Origin: Maricaulis sp963976135
GTDB taxonomy: Bacteria; Pseudomonadota; Alphaproteobacteria; Caulobacterales; Maricaulaceae
Direction: 5' to 3'
DNA length: 22,386 nt
NCBI RefSeq assembly: GCF_963976135.1
Contig: NZ_CAXBKN010000049.1
Location: 1 to 22,386 of the forward strand
Part shown: one piece after another, positions 1 to 6,953 of the stretch
Layout: the number at the start of each line of letters is the position of its first letter
Position numbering within the stretch: position 1 is the stretch's first letter
Notes under the pieces: generated by a model
Told to the model about the DNA's origin: nothing
Databases searched by the model: none
Seen by the model: the letters and a program-made list of their open reading frames with translations, nothing else
Translations under genes and position numbers: made by a program

Positions 1-2
1 GC

Positions 3-1946
3 CTATTCGCCTTCGCCGCGCAAATACGTATCCAGGAAGCTGAGATAGGCTTCTGACGCCGTGATGCGATTGTCGCGGCCGCGGAAACCGTGGCCTTCAT
101 CGGGGAAGAGGACGTATTCGACCGGCACACCATTGGCGCGCACGGCGGCGACCATTTCATCGCTCTCCACCTGCAGCACGCGCGGATCATTGGCGCCCTG
201 GATGACCATCAATGGCTTGGTGATGGTGTCGGCATGGAAGAGCGGCGAGATGGCGCGGTGGCGTTCGGCATCGGTGGCCGGATCGCCCATCTCGTCATAC
301 AGCGACTCGCGGAAGCTCTCCCACCAGGGCGGGATGGAGGCGAGGGTGCGTTCCCAATTGGTGACGCCGAAAATATCGATTCCGACCTCGAAGGCGTCCG
401 GGTGGAAGGCGAGGGCGGCGACGGTCATGAAGCCGCCATAGGAGCCGCCGATGACGCCGACCTGGTCATGGCGCACCCAGTCGAGCGAGCGCAGATAGTC
501 GCCGGCGGCGACGATGTCATTGAGATCTTCCTCGCCATGGCGGCGGTCATCCATGTGGAAGAAGGTTTTGCCATAGCCCGAGGAGCCGCGGTTGTTGGCG
601 GCGTAGACGGCATAGCCGTGATTGACGAGGTGCTGGATCATCGCCGAATAGCCGATCCGGCTCTGTCCGCCCGGTCCGCCATGAACCATGACGAGGGCCG
701 GCACCGGATTGTCGGCGCTGGCACCGTGCGGGCGATACATGATGCCCGGGATCTCGACCCCGTCGAAACTGGCAAAGCGCACCACTTCGGCATCGACCAT
801 GTCGGCCTCGCTGATCGCCGGATTGAGCGCCTGGGTGAGCTGGGTGTGGGCCTGGCTGGCCAGTTCGACGAGATGGACGTTTGACGGTGAGGTCGCGGCA
901 TTGATGGTGAAGGCGATCGAGCCTTCATCGCGCGAGAAGCGGACCGCGCCGAGATCGCCGGCCGGCAGATCAGGCAGGGCGAGCGCTTCGCCGGTCTCCA
1001 GATCGGTGATGCTGACCTCGGTGCGGGCATCGGCATTGATGCCGGTCACCAGAAAGCGGCCCGAGGGCGAATAGGTGACGAACTGGACATCCCAGTCGGC
1101 GGTCACCAGCGGCGCGCGCTCACCGGTGGCGAGGTCATGCGACCAGGCCTGGGAGAACTCGCCGAATTCGTCGGTGGCATAGATCAGGGCGCTGCTGTCG
1201 GGGGTGAAGGTATAGGCGCTGTAGGCAATATTGCCCTCATGGGCGGTGATCAGCACCGGCTCCCGATCGTCCGAGGCCAGATCGACCAGCAGGATATCGC
1301 TGTCGGCCGAGGTGCGATTGCGCACCAGGGCGAGCCAGCGGCCATCGGGGCTGACGGCATTGATGGCCAGAGTATCGCTGTTCTCGAACAGAACGCTGCT
1401 TTCATAGCTCAGCGTGTCGTATTGGTAGACATCGAAGGCGGCGGCGTCCCGCGCATTGGTCGCAATCCAGATATCGCTGCCATCGGGCGAGAAGCCGATG
1501 AATTGGGCTTTGACGTTTTCGCCCGGCGTCAGATCGCTCAAACGGCCATCGAGTTCGCGCACATAGACATGGCTGAGCTCATCGCCGCCGCCATCGGCGG
1601 TGACCAGGGCGCGGTCATCATTCGGGAACCAGCTGACGGCATAGGTGGCGCTGGTGGTCGATGAGGTCAGCGCCTCGCGATCGCCCGAGACCGGATCGAC
1701 GGCATAGGCGTTGAAGACACCGGTTTCGTCCGAGGAGATCAGGATGCGGCCGTCGGAGGCCGCAAAGGCATGCCCGCTGCTGTCGGCCATGCCGAAGCTG
1801 GTCGTCATGAAGAAGGTGGCGGCATCATATTGCGTGACCGCCGGGGCGCTTGCTTCGATGTTTGCGGGGGCCGCCTGGTCAGCGGGCTGGCAGGCCGCCA
1901 GCCCGAACGCCGCCGCGAATGCCGCGCTGATTGCGAAATACTTCAT
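3..1946 (-). CDS. S9 family (prolyl oligopeptidase-type) lipoprotein peptidase
   Basis: Predicted 647-residue serine peptidase that would cleave oligopeptides outside the cytoplasm. The N-terminus is a lipoprotein signal ending in LAAC (Cys about residue 19), so the mature protein is probably a lipid-anchored periplasmic or outer-membrane protein. Residues about 50-390 carry repeated DISPDG-like and TPDSS-like blades typical of the TolB/WD40-like propeller of S9 enzymes. Residues about 400-647 form the alpha/beta-hydrolase domain, with nucleophile Ser502 in GGSYGG, Asp587 in GANDPR and His619 in DEGHGF: a complete triad. The open frame extends 54 codons upstream, but ATG 1946 is chosen because GGGGAG (1953-1958) lies 6 nt before it and the signal peptide starts there. 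The substrate is not evident. It is probably transcribed alone, downstream of the serine hydrolase gene and a terminator-like hairpin. Confidence 0.93.
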   Translation of the reverse strand: MKYFAISAAFAAAFGLAACQPADQAAPANIEASAPAVTQYDAATFFMTTSFGMADSSGHAFAASDGRILISSDETGVFNAYAVDPVSGDREALTSSTTSATYAVSWFPNDDRALVTADGGGDELSHVYVRELDGRLSDLTPGENVKAQFIGFSPDGSDIWIATNARDAAAFDVYQYDTLSYESSVLFENSDTLAINAVSPDGRWLALVRNRTSADSDILLVDLASDDREPVLITAHEGNIAYSAYTFTPDSSALIYATDEFGEFSQAWSHDLATGERAPLVTADWDVQFVTYSPSGRFLVTGINADARTEVSITDLETGEALALPDLPAGDLGAVRFSRDEGSIAFTINAATSPSNVHLVELASQAHTQLTQALNPAISEADMVDAEVVRFASFDGVEIPGIMYRPHGASADNPVPALVMVHGGPGGQSRIGYSAMIQHLVNHGYAVYAANNRGSSGYGKTFFHMDDRRHGEEDLNDIVAAGDYLRSLDWVRHDQVGVIGGSYGGFMTVAALAFHPDAFEVGIDIFGVTNWERTLASIPPWWESFRESLYDEMGDPATDAERHRAISPLFHADTITKPLMVIQGANDPRVLQVESDEMVAAVRANGVPVEYVLFPDEGHGFRGRDNRITASEAYLSFLDTYLRGEGE

Positions 1947-1976
1947 GCTGATCTCCCCAAAATGTCTGTTGCGCAC

Positions 1977-1982
1977 ATCATA
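1977..1982 (-). promoter_or_regulatory. candidate -10 element of the S9 peptidase gene
   Basis: On the minus strand TATGAT lies about 31 bp before the ATG at 1946, giving a short leader containing the GGGGAG ribosome-binding site. No good -35 hexamer is seen at 16-18 bp; TTGCTG occurs only at 20 bp spacing. The promoter assignment is therefore tentative. Confidence 0.35.
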
Positions 1983-2002
1983 GCGCACGCCGTGGCGGGA
2001 GA

Positions 2003-2033
2003 CAGCAAAGAAAAGGGCCGTCCCGGAGGGACC
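2003..2033 (-). terminator. possible terminator of the serine hydrolase gene
   Basis: Immediately after the stop codon of the upstream minus-strand gene, the minus strand reads GTCCC-TCC-GGGAC, then GGCCC and the T-rich run TTTTCTTT. The stem is only 5 bp but GC-rich, and the T-tract is in the right place. It would separate the serine hydrolase gene from the S9 peptidase gene. Confidence 0.45.
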
Positions 2034-3145
2034 TAGCCTTCGCCCTCCGCTGCCAGCATGAAGAGCATGTCCCGCGCCAATGTTCCGGCCAGCTGCGGCT
2101 CGCTGCAATTGAGATGCACGATCACGGTGATGTCGGGCGACAGCACGCGCACGACCGTGGTGACATAGCCGTCGATATAGCCGCTATGGGTCACGAGGGT
2201 CAGGCCGGACTCGTGTTCGACATAGGTCGGGCCGAGGGCACGATAGCGGCCATTGCCGCGGTCGATCTTGTCGGAGAGCATGGAAACACCGATCTCGGCC
2301 AGGGCGCCATCGCTGGCGAATAGTGCGTCGAGGAAGGTTGCGGCATCATTCGCTGTCGCCAGCACGCCGCCATCGGCACCGTTATTGTCCTGCAGGGTGA
2401 AGGTGTCGAAATCCGCGTCATCGCCGCGGCCATAGCCGTGGATGCGGTCATGCGGGTCGCCATACACATTATAGCCGGTCGCCTGCAGCTGAAGTGGTGT
2501 GAAGATGATGCTGTCCATCAAGTCTCCGAGCGGCTGCCCGGTCACCGCCTCGGCGACCAGACCCAGCAGCTGATAATTGCTGTTGGAATAGCCAGAGTCT
2601 TCGCCGGGCGCGAAATCCGCCTCACGGCCCCGGATATGGTCCAGTGTCGTATCAGCGGTGTTTCTCGCAATGGTGCTGACCTGCGCCTCCCACGCGTCGT
2701 CATAATAATCGGGTATGCCGGAGGTGTGGTTGAGCAATTGCCGGATGGTGGCGATGTCCACATTCGCGATGCCTTCGATGCGGGCGGGTTCGACATAATC
2801 GGCCGCCGTGCGGTCGAGATCGATCTGGCCATCGAGCATTAGCCGGTGGATTATCGCCGCCGTGTAGAGCTTGCCGACGCTGGCCATGCGCAGCCGATTA
2901 TCATCCGCCATGGCTTCGCCCGTTGCCCGATCGGCGAGACCGCGGCTGAACACCTGGCGTTCGCCGTCCATCTCCAGCAGCACAATGGCGCCGGCCACGC
3001 CTTCGGCGAGGGTTTCGTCAATGCGCGCCGCGATGCGGCTGTTCAGGGAAGCATCGTCCGGGGCGACGGGCTGGGCCGTGCAGGCACCTGTCAGCGAGGC
3101 GAGGGCGGTGGCTGCGGCGATCAGAAAACGCGGGGCGGAAAACAT
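2033..3145 (-). CDS. Beta-lactamase-fold serine hydrolase (class C beta-lactamase / DD-peptidase-like), exported
   Basis: 370-residue member of the penicillin-binding-protein/class C beta-lactamase superfamily (PF00144-like). Active-site motifs are in order: SxxK as S89-V-G-K92, YSN at Y186-S187-N188, and HSG at 320-322 in place of KTG. The HxG variant is common in the esterase/D-aminopeptidase-like branches, so true beta-lactamase activity is uncertain. An N-terminal hydrophobic signal runs to LTGAC (Cys22), a slightly relaxed lipobox, so it may be lipid-anchored or simply secreted. ATG 3145 is chosen because the signal peptide begins there, although no strong ribosome-binding site precedes it. 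It is divergent from an Lrp/AsnC regulator across a 126-bp gap with inverted repeats, which suggests local regulation. Physiological substrate unknown. Confidence 0.9.
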   Translation of the reverse strand: MFSAPRFLIAAATALASLTGACTAQPVAPDDASLNSRIAARIDETLAEGVAGAIVLLEMDGERQVFSRGLADRATGEAMADDNRLRMASVGKLYTAAIIHRLMLDGQIDLDRTAADYVEPARIEGIANVDIATIRQLLNHTSGIPDYYDDAWEAQVSTIARNTADTTLDHIRGREADFAPGEDSGYSNSNYQLLGLVAEAVTGQPLGDLMDSIIFTPLQLQATGYNVYGDPHDRIHGYGRGDDADFDTFTLQDNNGADGGVLATANDAATFLDALFASDGALAEIGVSMLSDKIDRGNGRYRALGPTYVEHESGLTLVTHSGYIDGYVTTVVRVLSPDITVIVHLNCSEPQLAGTLARDMLFMLAAEGEG

Positions 3146-3190
3146 GGCGACTCGTAGCTTGTTTGAGAGGGAGTGTGAGACTAGACGTAA

Positions 3191-3240
3191 TCGCCCGCCG
3201 GGAATGGGCGAATTTCGTGCGTTAAGCGGCGAAATTCGCC
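3191..3240. promoter_or_regulatory. inverted-repeat cluster, candidate Lrp/AsnC operator
   Basis: GGCGAATTTCG (3207-3217) and CGAAATTCGCC (3230-3240) form a perfect 11-bp inverted repeat around a 12-bp spacer. A further TCGCCC (3191-3196) pairs with GGGCGA (3206-3211), so three GGCGA-containing half-sites alternate in orientation. The cluster lies 31-80 bp before the regulator ATG, between divergent genes, where an autoregulatory operator of an Lrp/AsnC protein would be expected. That this regulator binds it is inference. Confidence 0.5.
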
Positions 3241-3260
3241 GACCTTCGCGGTGATGCAAC

Positions 3261-3265
3261 AAGGA
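3261..3265 (+). promoter_or_regulatory. ribosome-binding site deciding the Lrp/AsnC start
   Basis: AAGGA sits 6 nt before ATG 3272. It favours that codon over the in-frame GTG/ATG pair at 3251-3256, which would place this site inside the coding region. Confidence 0.65.
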
Positions 3266-3271
3266 TACGCC

Positions 3272-3724
3272 ATGCTGGACGCATTCGACCACGCCATTCT
3301 CGCCGTCGTCCAGGCGGATAATCGTCTGCCGAACCGGGAGATCGCCCACCGGGTGAACCTGTCGGAGACGGCGGTGCGGCGGCGGCTCGACCGGCTGCGC
3401 AATGAGGGCGTTATCTGCGGCGATGTTGCATTGCTGGACCGTGACGCGTTGGGGCAGACCATGGTCGTCTCGGTGATCTTCGCCGAGGACAGCGCCGGGG
3501 CTTATGCGCGTTTCCGGGAGGAGATGGTTGCGAGCGAGCGGGTGACGCAATGCTATTCCATTGCCGGCGAGGTCGACTTCATCCTCATCGTCCACGCCCC
3601 CGATCTGCGTGAATTCGAGGCCTGGGCGCAGACGACCCTGCTCGGCGATCCGGTCGTGAAGCGCTATGAGACCTCGGTGGTTTTCACGACGCACAAATTC
3701 TCCACGGGCGTCCCGCTCGGCTGA
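3272..3724 (+). CDS. Lrp/AsnC family transcriptional regulator
   Basis: 150-residue DNA-binding regulator of the feast/famine family, the usual length. Residues 1-50 form the winged helix-turn-helix: the opening LDAFDHAIL matches the usual D-x-x-D-x-x-I-L signature, and a recognition helix lies around SETAVRRRLDRL (31-42). Residues about 62-140 form the ligand-binding and oligomerising RAM domain, with YSIAGEVDFILIV typical of its core. ATG 3272 is chosen for its AAGGA site. Lrp proteins assemble as dimers to octamers and commonly bind an amino acid or related small molecule; the ligand here cannot be read from sequence. The divergent serine hydrolase and the intervening inverted repeats suggest control of itself and that neighbour (inference). 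Confidence 0.93.
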   Translation: MLDAFDHAILAVVQADNRLPNREIAHRVNLSETAVRRRLDRLRNEGVICGDVALLDRDALGQTMVVSVIFAEDSAGAYARFREEMVASERVTQCYSIAGEVDFILIVHAPDLREFEAWAQTTLLGDPVVKRYETSVVFTTHKFSTGVPLG

Positions 3725-3767
3725 GGCTGCGCGGCATCCCGTGCAGGGCAAGGAGAGCAGGGCAAAG

Positions 3768-3797
3768 AAAAAGGCCGCCCCCGTCGGGAGCGGCCTT
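3768..3797 (-). terminator. Rho-independent terminator of groESL
   Basis: On the minus strand an 8-bp arm AAGGCCGC pairs with GCGGCCTT, extended inward by TCCC/GGGG-type pairing around GAC, and is followed by a T-run reading TTTTTCTTT. It lies 36 bp after the groEL stop. The plus-strand reading has a weaker T-run, so it may stop the Lrp/AsnC transcript only partly. Confidence 0.85.
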
Positions 3798-3832
3798 GTC
3801 CTTGTGCGTTCAGCGTGAGCCGAACGGCATGA

Positions 3833-5482
3833 TTACATCATGCCGCCCATGCCGCCCATTCCGCCCATGTCCGGCATGCCGCCGCCACCGGCACCTTCTT
3901 CTTTCGGCGAATCCGCAACAGCGGCTTCCGTGGTGATCAGCAGGGAGGCAACCGAAGCGGCATCCTGCAGAGCGGTACGGACGACCTTGGCCGGGTCGAT
4001 CACGCCGAATTCGAGCATGTCGCCATATTCTTCAGTCTGGGCATTGAAGCCGAAGGTGAGGGAGGCATTTTCCATCACCTTGCCGACCACGATCGAGCCT
4101 TCGACGCCGGAATTTTCGGCGATCTGGCGGATCGGGGACTGCAGGGCGCGCGAGATGATCGCGATGCCCTGGGTCTGGTCAGGATTGTCGCCCTTCAGGC
4201 CGACAAGCTTCAGAGAGGCTTTCAGCAGCGCAACGCCGCCGCCTGGAACGATACCTTCTTCAACGGCCGCACGGGTCGCATTGAGGGCGTCGTCGACGCG
4301 GTCCTTCTTCTCTTTCACTTCCATTTCGGTCGCGCCGCCGACCTTGATCACGGCAACACCGCCGGCCAGCTTGGCCAGACGTTCCTGCAGCTTTTCACGG
4401 TCGTAATCGGAGGTCGTGTCTTCGACCTGGCGACGGATCTGGGTGACCCGGGCTTCGATCGCGGCACGTTCGCCGGCGCCGTCAACGATGGTGGTATCGT
4501 CCTTGGTGATGCCGACGCGCTTGGCGGTGCCGAGCATGTCGAGGGTGACGGTTTCGAGCTTGATGCCGAGATCTTCAGAGATGACCTGGCCACCGGTGAG
4601 GATGGCAATGTCTTCCAGCATCGACTTGCGGCGATCGCCGAAGCCCGGTGCCTTGACGGCCGCAATCTTCAGGCCGCCACGCAGCTTGTTGACCACGAGG
4701 GTCGCCAGCGCTTCGCCTTCGACGTCTTCCGCGATGATCAGCAGGGGACGGCCCGACTGAACGACGGTTTCCAGGATTGGCAGCATCGGCTGAAGCGAGG
4801 TCAGCTTCTTCTCGTGCAGCAGGATGTAGGGCTCTTCGAGCTCGACATTCATTTTCTCTGCATTGGTGATGAAGTAAGGCGACAGGTAACCGCGGTCGAA
4901 CTGCATGCCTTCGACGACATCGAGTTCGGTGTCGAGGGATTTGGCTTCTTCAACCGTGATGACGCCTTCATTGCCGACCTTTTCCATGGCGCGGGCAATC
5001 ATGTCACCGATTTCAGTCGCGCCATTGGCGGAGATGGTGCCAACCTGGGCAATCTCGGCCTGGCCCTTGATCGGGGTGGCGGAGGCCTTGATTTCGGCGA
5101 CGACGAGGGCAACGGCCTTGTCGATGCCGCGCTTCAGATCCATCGGGTTCATGCCGGCGGCAACCGACTTCATGCCTTCGCGGACGATGGACTGGGCCAG
5201 GACCGTAGCGGTCGTGGTGCCGTCACCGGCTTCGTCATTGGTCTTCGAGGCCACTTCGCGCAGCATTTGTGCGCCCATATTCTCGAATTTGTCGGCGAGC
5301 TGGATTTCCTTGGCGACCGAAACGCCGTCCTTCGTGGTGCGTGGGGCACCGTAGGATTTTTCCAGAACGACATTGCGGCCTTTCGGGCCGAGGGTCACTT
5401 TGACGGCGTTAGCCAGGATATCGACACCGCGCAGCATGCGCTCACGGGCGTCGGAACCGAAGAGTACGTCTTTAGCAGCCAT
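3833..5482 (-). CDS. groEL: 60 kDa chaperonin GroEL
   Basis: 549-residue chaperonin, full length, that forms the 14-subunit cage for ATP-driven folding of cytosolic proteins with GroES as lid. The N-terminus begins MAAKDVLFGSDARERML. The ATP site GDGTTT has Asp87 at the conserved position. The apical and intermediate domains are intact through ATRAAVEEGIVPGGG, and the C-terminus ends in the typical GGM-repeat tail. It lies 50 bp downstream of groES in one operon, followed by a strong terminator. The ribosome-binding site before ATG 5482 is weak (only a purine-rich GGAAAAAA). Control is presumably through the CIRCE element ahead of groES. Confidence 0.99.
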   Translation of the reverse strand: MAAKDVLFGSDARERMLRGVDILANAVKVTLGPKGRNVVLEKSYGAPRTTKDGVSVAKEIQLADKFENMGAQMLREVASKTNDEAGDGTTTATVLAQSIVREGMKSVAAGMNPMDLKRGIDKAVALVVAEIKASATPIKGQAEIAQVGTISANGATEIGDMIARAMEKVGNEGVITVEEAKSLDTELDVVEGMQFDRGYLSPYFITNAEKMNVELEEPYILLHEKKLTSLQPMLPILETVVQSGRPLLIIAEDVEGEALATLVVNKLRGGLKIAAVKAPGFGDRRKSMLEDIAILTGGQVISEDLGIKLETVTLDMLGTAKRVGITKDDTTIVDGAGERAAIEARVTQIRRQVEDTTSDYDREKLQERLAKLAGGVAVIKVGGATEMEVKEKKDRVDDALNATRAAVEEGIVPGGGVALLKASLKLVGLKGDNPDQTQGIAIISRALQSPIRQIAENSGVEGSIVVGKVMENASLTFGFNAQTEEYGDMLEFGVIDPAKVVRTALQDAASVASLLITTEAAVADSPKEEGAGGGGMPDMGGMGGMGGMM

Positions 5483-5532
5483 GGGATTTTTTCCGTTTGC
5501 TAGAGTGGGTCAGAAGGGATCGGGGCGGCCGC

Positions 5533-5823
5533 TCAGGCGCCAACAATACCCAGGATGTCGGATTCTTTCATGATGATCAGCTCGGCGCCGTCGAGGGTAA
5601 CCTCGGTGCCGGACCATTTGCCGAACAGGATGCGGTCGCCGGCCTTGACGTCGAGGGGACGGACGGAGCCGTCATCCTTGATCGCGCCGGATCCGACGGC
5701 GACGATTTCGCCTTCCTGGGGCTTTTCCTTGGCGGTGTCGGGGATGATGATCCCGCCTTTGGATTTGGATTGTTCTTCGAGGCGCTTCACAAGGACGCGG
5801 TCGTGCAGAGGACGAAAGCTCAT
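5533..5823 (-). CDS. groES: 10 kDa co-chaperonin GroES
   Basis: 96-residue co-chaperonin of standard length that caps GroEL as a heptamer. It begins MSFRPLHDRVLVKRLEE; the mobile-loop region SKGGIIIPDTAKEKPQ and the later GDRILFGKWSGTEV segment are typical of the family. ATG 5823 is preceded by GGAGAT (5832-5837) at 8 nt spacing. It is first gene of the groES-groEL operon. Upstream sit a sigma70-like promoter and a CIRCE inverted repeat, so repression by HrcA is expected; hrcA itself is not in this window. Confidence 0.99.
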   Translation of the reverse strand: MSFRPLHDRVLVKRLEEQSKSKGGIIIPDTAKEKPQEGEIVAVGSGAIKDDGSVRPLDVKAGDRILFGKWSGTEVTLDGAELIIMKESDILGIVGA

Positions 5824-5877
5824 CTTGGCGTATCTCCAACAAGAGGACAGAAAATCAAAAACAGCCCGGCAGAGTGT

Positions 5878-5904
5878 TTGGCACTCACGTTCGCCGACTG
5901 CTAA
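5878..5904 (-). promoter_or_regulatory. CIRCE operator (HrcA-binding site)
   Basis: The minus strand reads TTAGCAGTC, 9 bases, then GAGTGCCAA. The CIRCE consensus is TTAGCACTC-N9-GAGTGCTAA, so 16 of 18 arm bases match, with one mismatch per arm and exact 9-bp spacing. It lies 55-81 bp before groES, just downstream of the predicted promoter, the normal place for HrcA repression of chaperonin genes. Confidence 0.93.
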
Positions 5905-5913
5905 CAGAGGGGC

Positions 5914-5941
5914 AGATAAGCAGTCGATGTGACGGCGTCAA
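5914..5941 (-). promoter_or_regulatory. groESL promoter (sigma70-like)
   Basis: On the minus strand TTGACG (5936-5941) and TTATCT (5914-5919) are separated by 16 bp, with the CIRCE arm starting 9 bp after the -10 element. The -35 context CCCTTGACG could also serve a heat-shock sigma factor, but I do not see a convincing sigma32 -10 element. Confidence 0.65.
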
Positions 5942-6059
5942 GGGCGGCGATGTACGCTGTTCGGGGGAATTCCGGCGGCGCCTCCGGCCCCGGTCATTTT
6001 CCGTTCATCGCGTGATTGATATCGCTCCTAATCAATGCCTGTGTTAATGGACGCTCTGA

Positions 6060-6074
6060 CGGCCCACGGGGCCG
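6060..6074 (+). repeat. leader hairpin before the OmpA-family gene
   Basis: CGGCCC-ACG-GGGCCG is a perfect 6-bp GC stem with a 3-nt loop. It lies 21 nt before ATG 6096 and just upstream of the GAGAGG ribosome-binding site, so it would be in the 5' leader without covering that site. It may stabilise the messenger or be incidental. Confidence 0.4.
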
Positions 6075-6095
6075 CTAAGCTGAGAGGTCGAACCG

Positions 6096-6767
6096 ATGAA
6101 GATCCGTACTGCGCTGATGACAACCCTGGCTGCCCTGGCCATGACGGCCTGCACCACCACTGACCCCTATACCGGCGAAGTCCGCCCGAATTACACCGGA
6201 CGCGGCGCGCTGATCGGCGCCGCCGCGGGCGCGGCGCTGGGCTATCTCACCAATACTTCCGATTCCCAGGAAGGCCGGACCAACGCCCTGATCGGCGCCG
6301 GCATTGGCGGTCTCGCCGGGGCCGGAATCGGCAATTATATGGATCGCCAGGAAACGGCGATGCGCGAAGCCATGTCCGACAGCGGCGTCGGCGTGCGCCG
6401 CCAGGGCAATGATCTCCTGCTGATCATGCCGGGCGATGTCACCTTCGACACCAATTCCTCGTCGATCAAGCCGGACTTCTACCGCATTCTCAATGATGCC
6501 TCCGAGGTCCTGAACCGCTATCCCGCCACTTATGTCGACGTGGTCGGCCATGCCGATTCGACCGGGCCTGACGACTATAACCAGCGTCTGTCCGAGCAGC
6601 GCGCCTCGTCGGTCGGCAGCTATCTGATCTCCCAGGGTGTGTTGCGCGACCGTTTCTACATTGCCGGCATGGGCGAGCGTTCGCCGATTGCCAGCAATGA
6701 CACGGCCGAGGGCCGCGCCCGCAACCGGCGTGTGGAAATCCTGATCCGTCCGCACACCGTCTCCTGA
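6096..6767 (+). CDS. OmpA-family lipoprotein with glycine-zipper segment (YiaD-like)
   Basis: 223-residue predicted outer-membrane lipoprotein that binds peptidoglycan. A signal peptide ends at ALAMTAC (Cys19, relaxed lipobox). Residues about 36-80 hold two glycine-zipper stretches, GALIGAAAGAALGYL and ALIGAGIGGLAGAGIGNY, which may pack against or insert in the membrane. Residues about 105-220 are the OmpA C-terminal domain: FDTNSSSIKPD, then GHADSTGPDDYNQRLSEQRA, with Asp144 and Arg159 at the usual diaminopimelate-binding positions, and NRRVEILI at the end. The ribosome-binding site is GAGAGG at 9 nt. It is a single-gene unit, divergent from groES and followed by a strong terminator. Its role is probably structural linkage of outer membrane and cell wall. 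Confidence 0.92.
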   Translation: MKIRTALMTTLAALAMTACTTTDPYTGEVRPNYTGRGALIGAAAGAALGYLTNTSDSQEGRTNALIGAGIGGLAGAGIGNYMDRQETAMREAMSDSGVGVRRQGNDLLLIMPGDVTFDTNSSSIKPDFYRILNDASEVLNRYPATYVDVVGHADSTGPDDYNQRLSEQRASSVGSYLISQGVLRDRFYIAGMGERSPIASNDTAEGRARNRRVEILIRPHTVS

Positions 6768-6790
6768 TCAGGCCTGAGCCTGGAATGACG

Positions 6791-6824
6791 AAGGCGGTCC
6801 ACTTCCGGGTGGGCCGCCTTTTTC
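6791..6824 (+). terminator. Rho-independent terminator of the OmpA-family gene
   Basis: AAGGCGGTCCAC pairs with GTGGGCCGCCTT (11 Watson-Crick pairs and one T-G wobble) around a 6-nt loop, followed by TTTCTT. It is located 24 bp after the stop codon. Confidence 0.9.
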
Positions 6825-6863
6825 TTGCGGACAAAAGCGAGCGCGTGCACGGGTTTACCTTCA

Positions 6864-6869
6864 TTAACC
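6864..6869 (+). promoter_or_regulatory. possible CtrA half-site upstream of the tipF-like gene
   Basis: TTAACC occurs in the 186-bp gap before the EAL gene, preceded by TTTA at a 6-bp rather than 7-bp gap. A GANTC site (GATTC, 6916-6920) also lies in this leader. CtrA and CcrM sites are common upstream of cell-cycle and flagellar genes in Caulobacterales, but the match is only a half-site. Confidence 0.2.
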
Positions 6870-6953
6870 AAACGACAACCGGTGCGGGATCAGCCTAGGG
6901 TTCGGTATTGCCACCGATTCGTTTTCGGCAAACCCGGTTCAACAAGGCTGCCC

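Noticed and set aside
1947..2108. 54-codon N-terminal extension of the S9 peptidase
   Set aside because: It overlaps the neighbouring gene's end, precedes the lipoprotein signal peptide, and a strong GGGGAG site supports ATG 1946.
2033..3145. True class C beta-lactamase (antibiotic resistance gene)
   Set aside because: The third motif is HSG rather than KTG, and many PBP-fold hydrolases share SxxK and YxN; resistance cannot be claimed from sequence.
3146..3751. Upstream extension of the serine hydrolase frame across the Lrp/AsnC gene
   Set aside because: It would run antisense through the whole regulator and place the signal peptide in mid-protein; the start at 3145 fits an exported protein.
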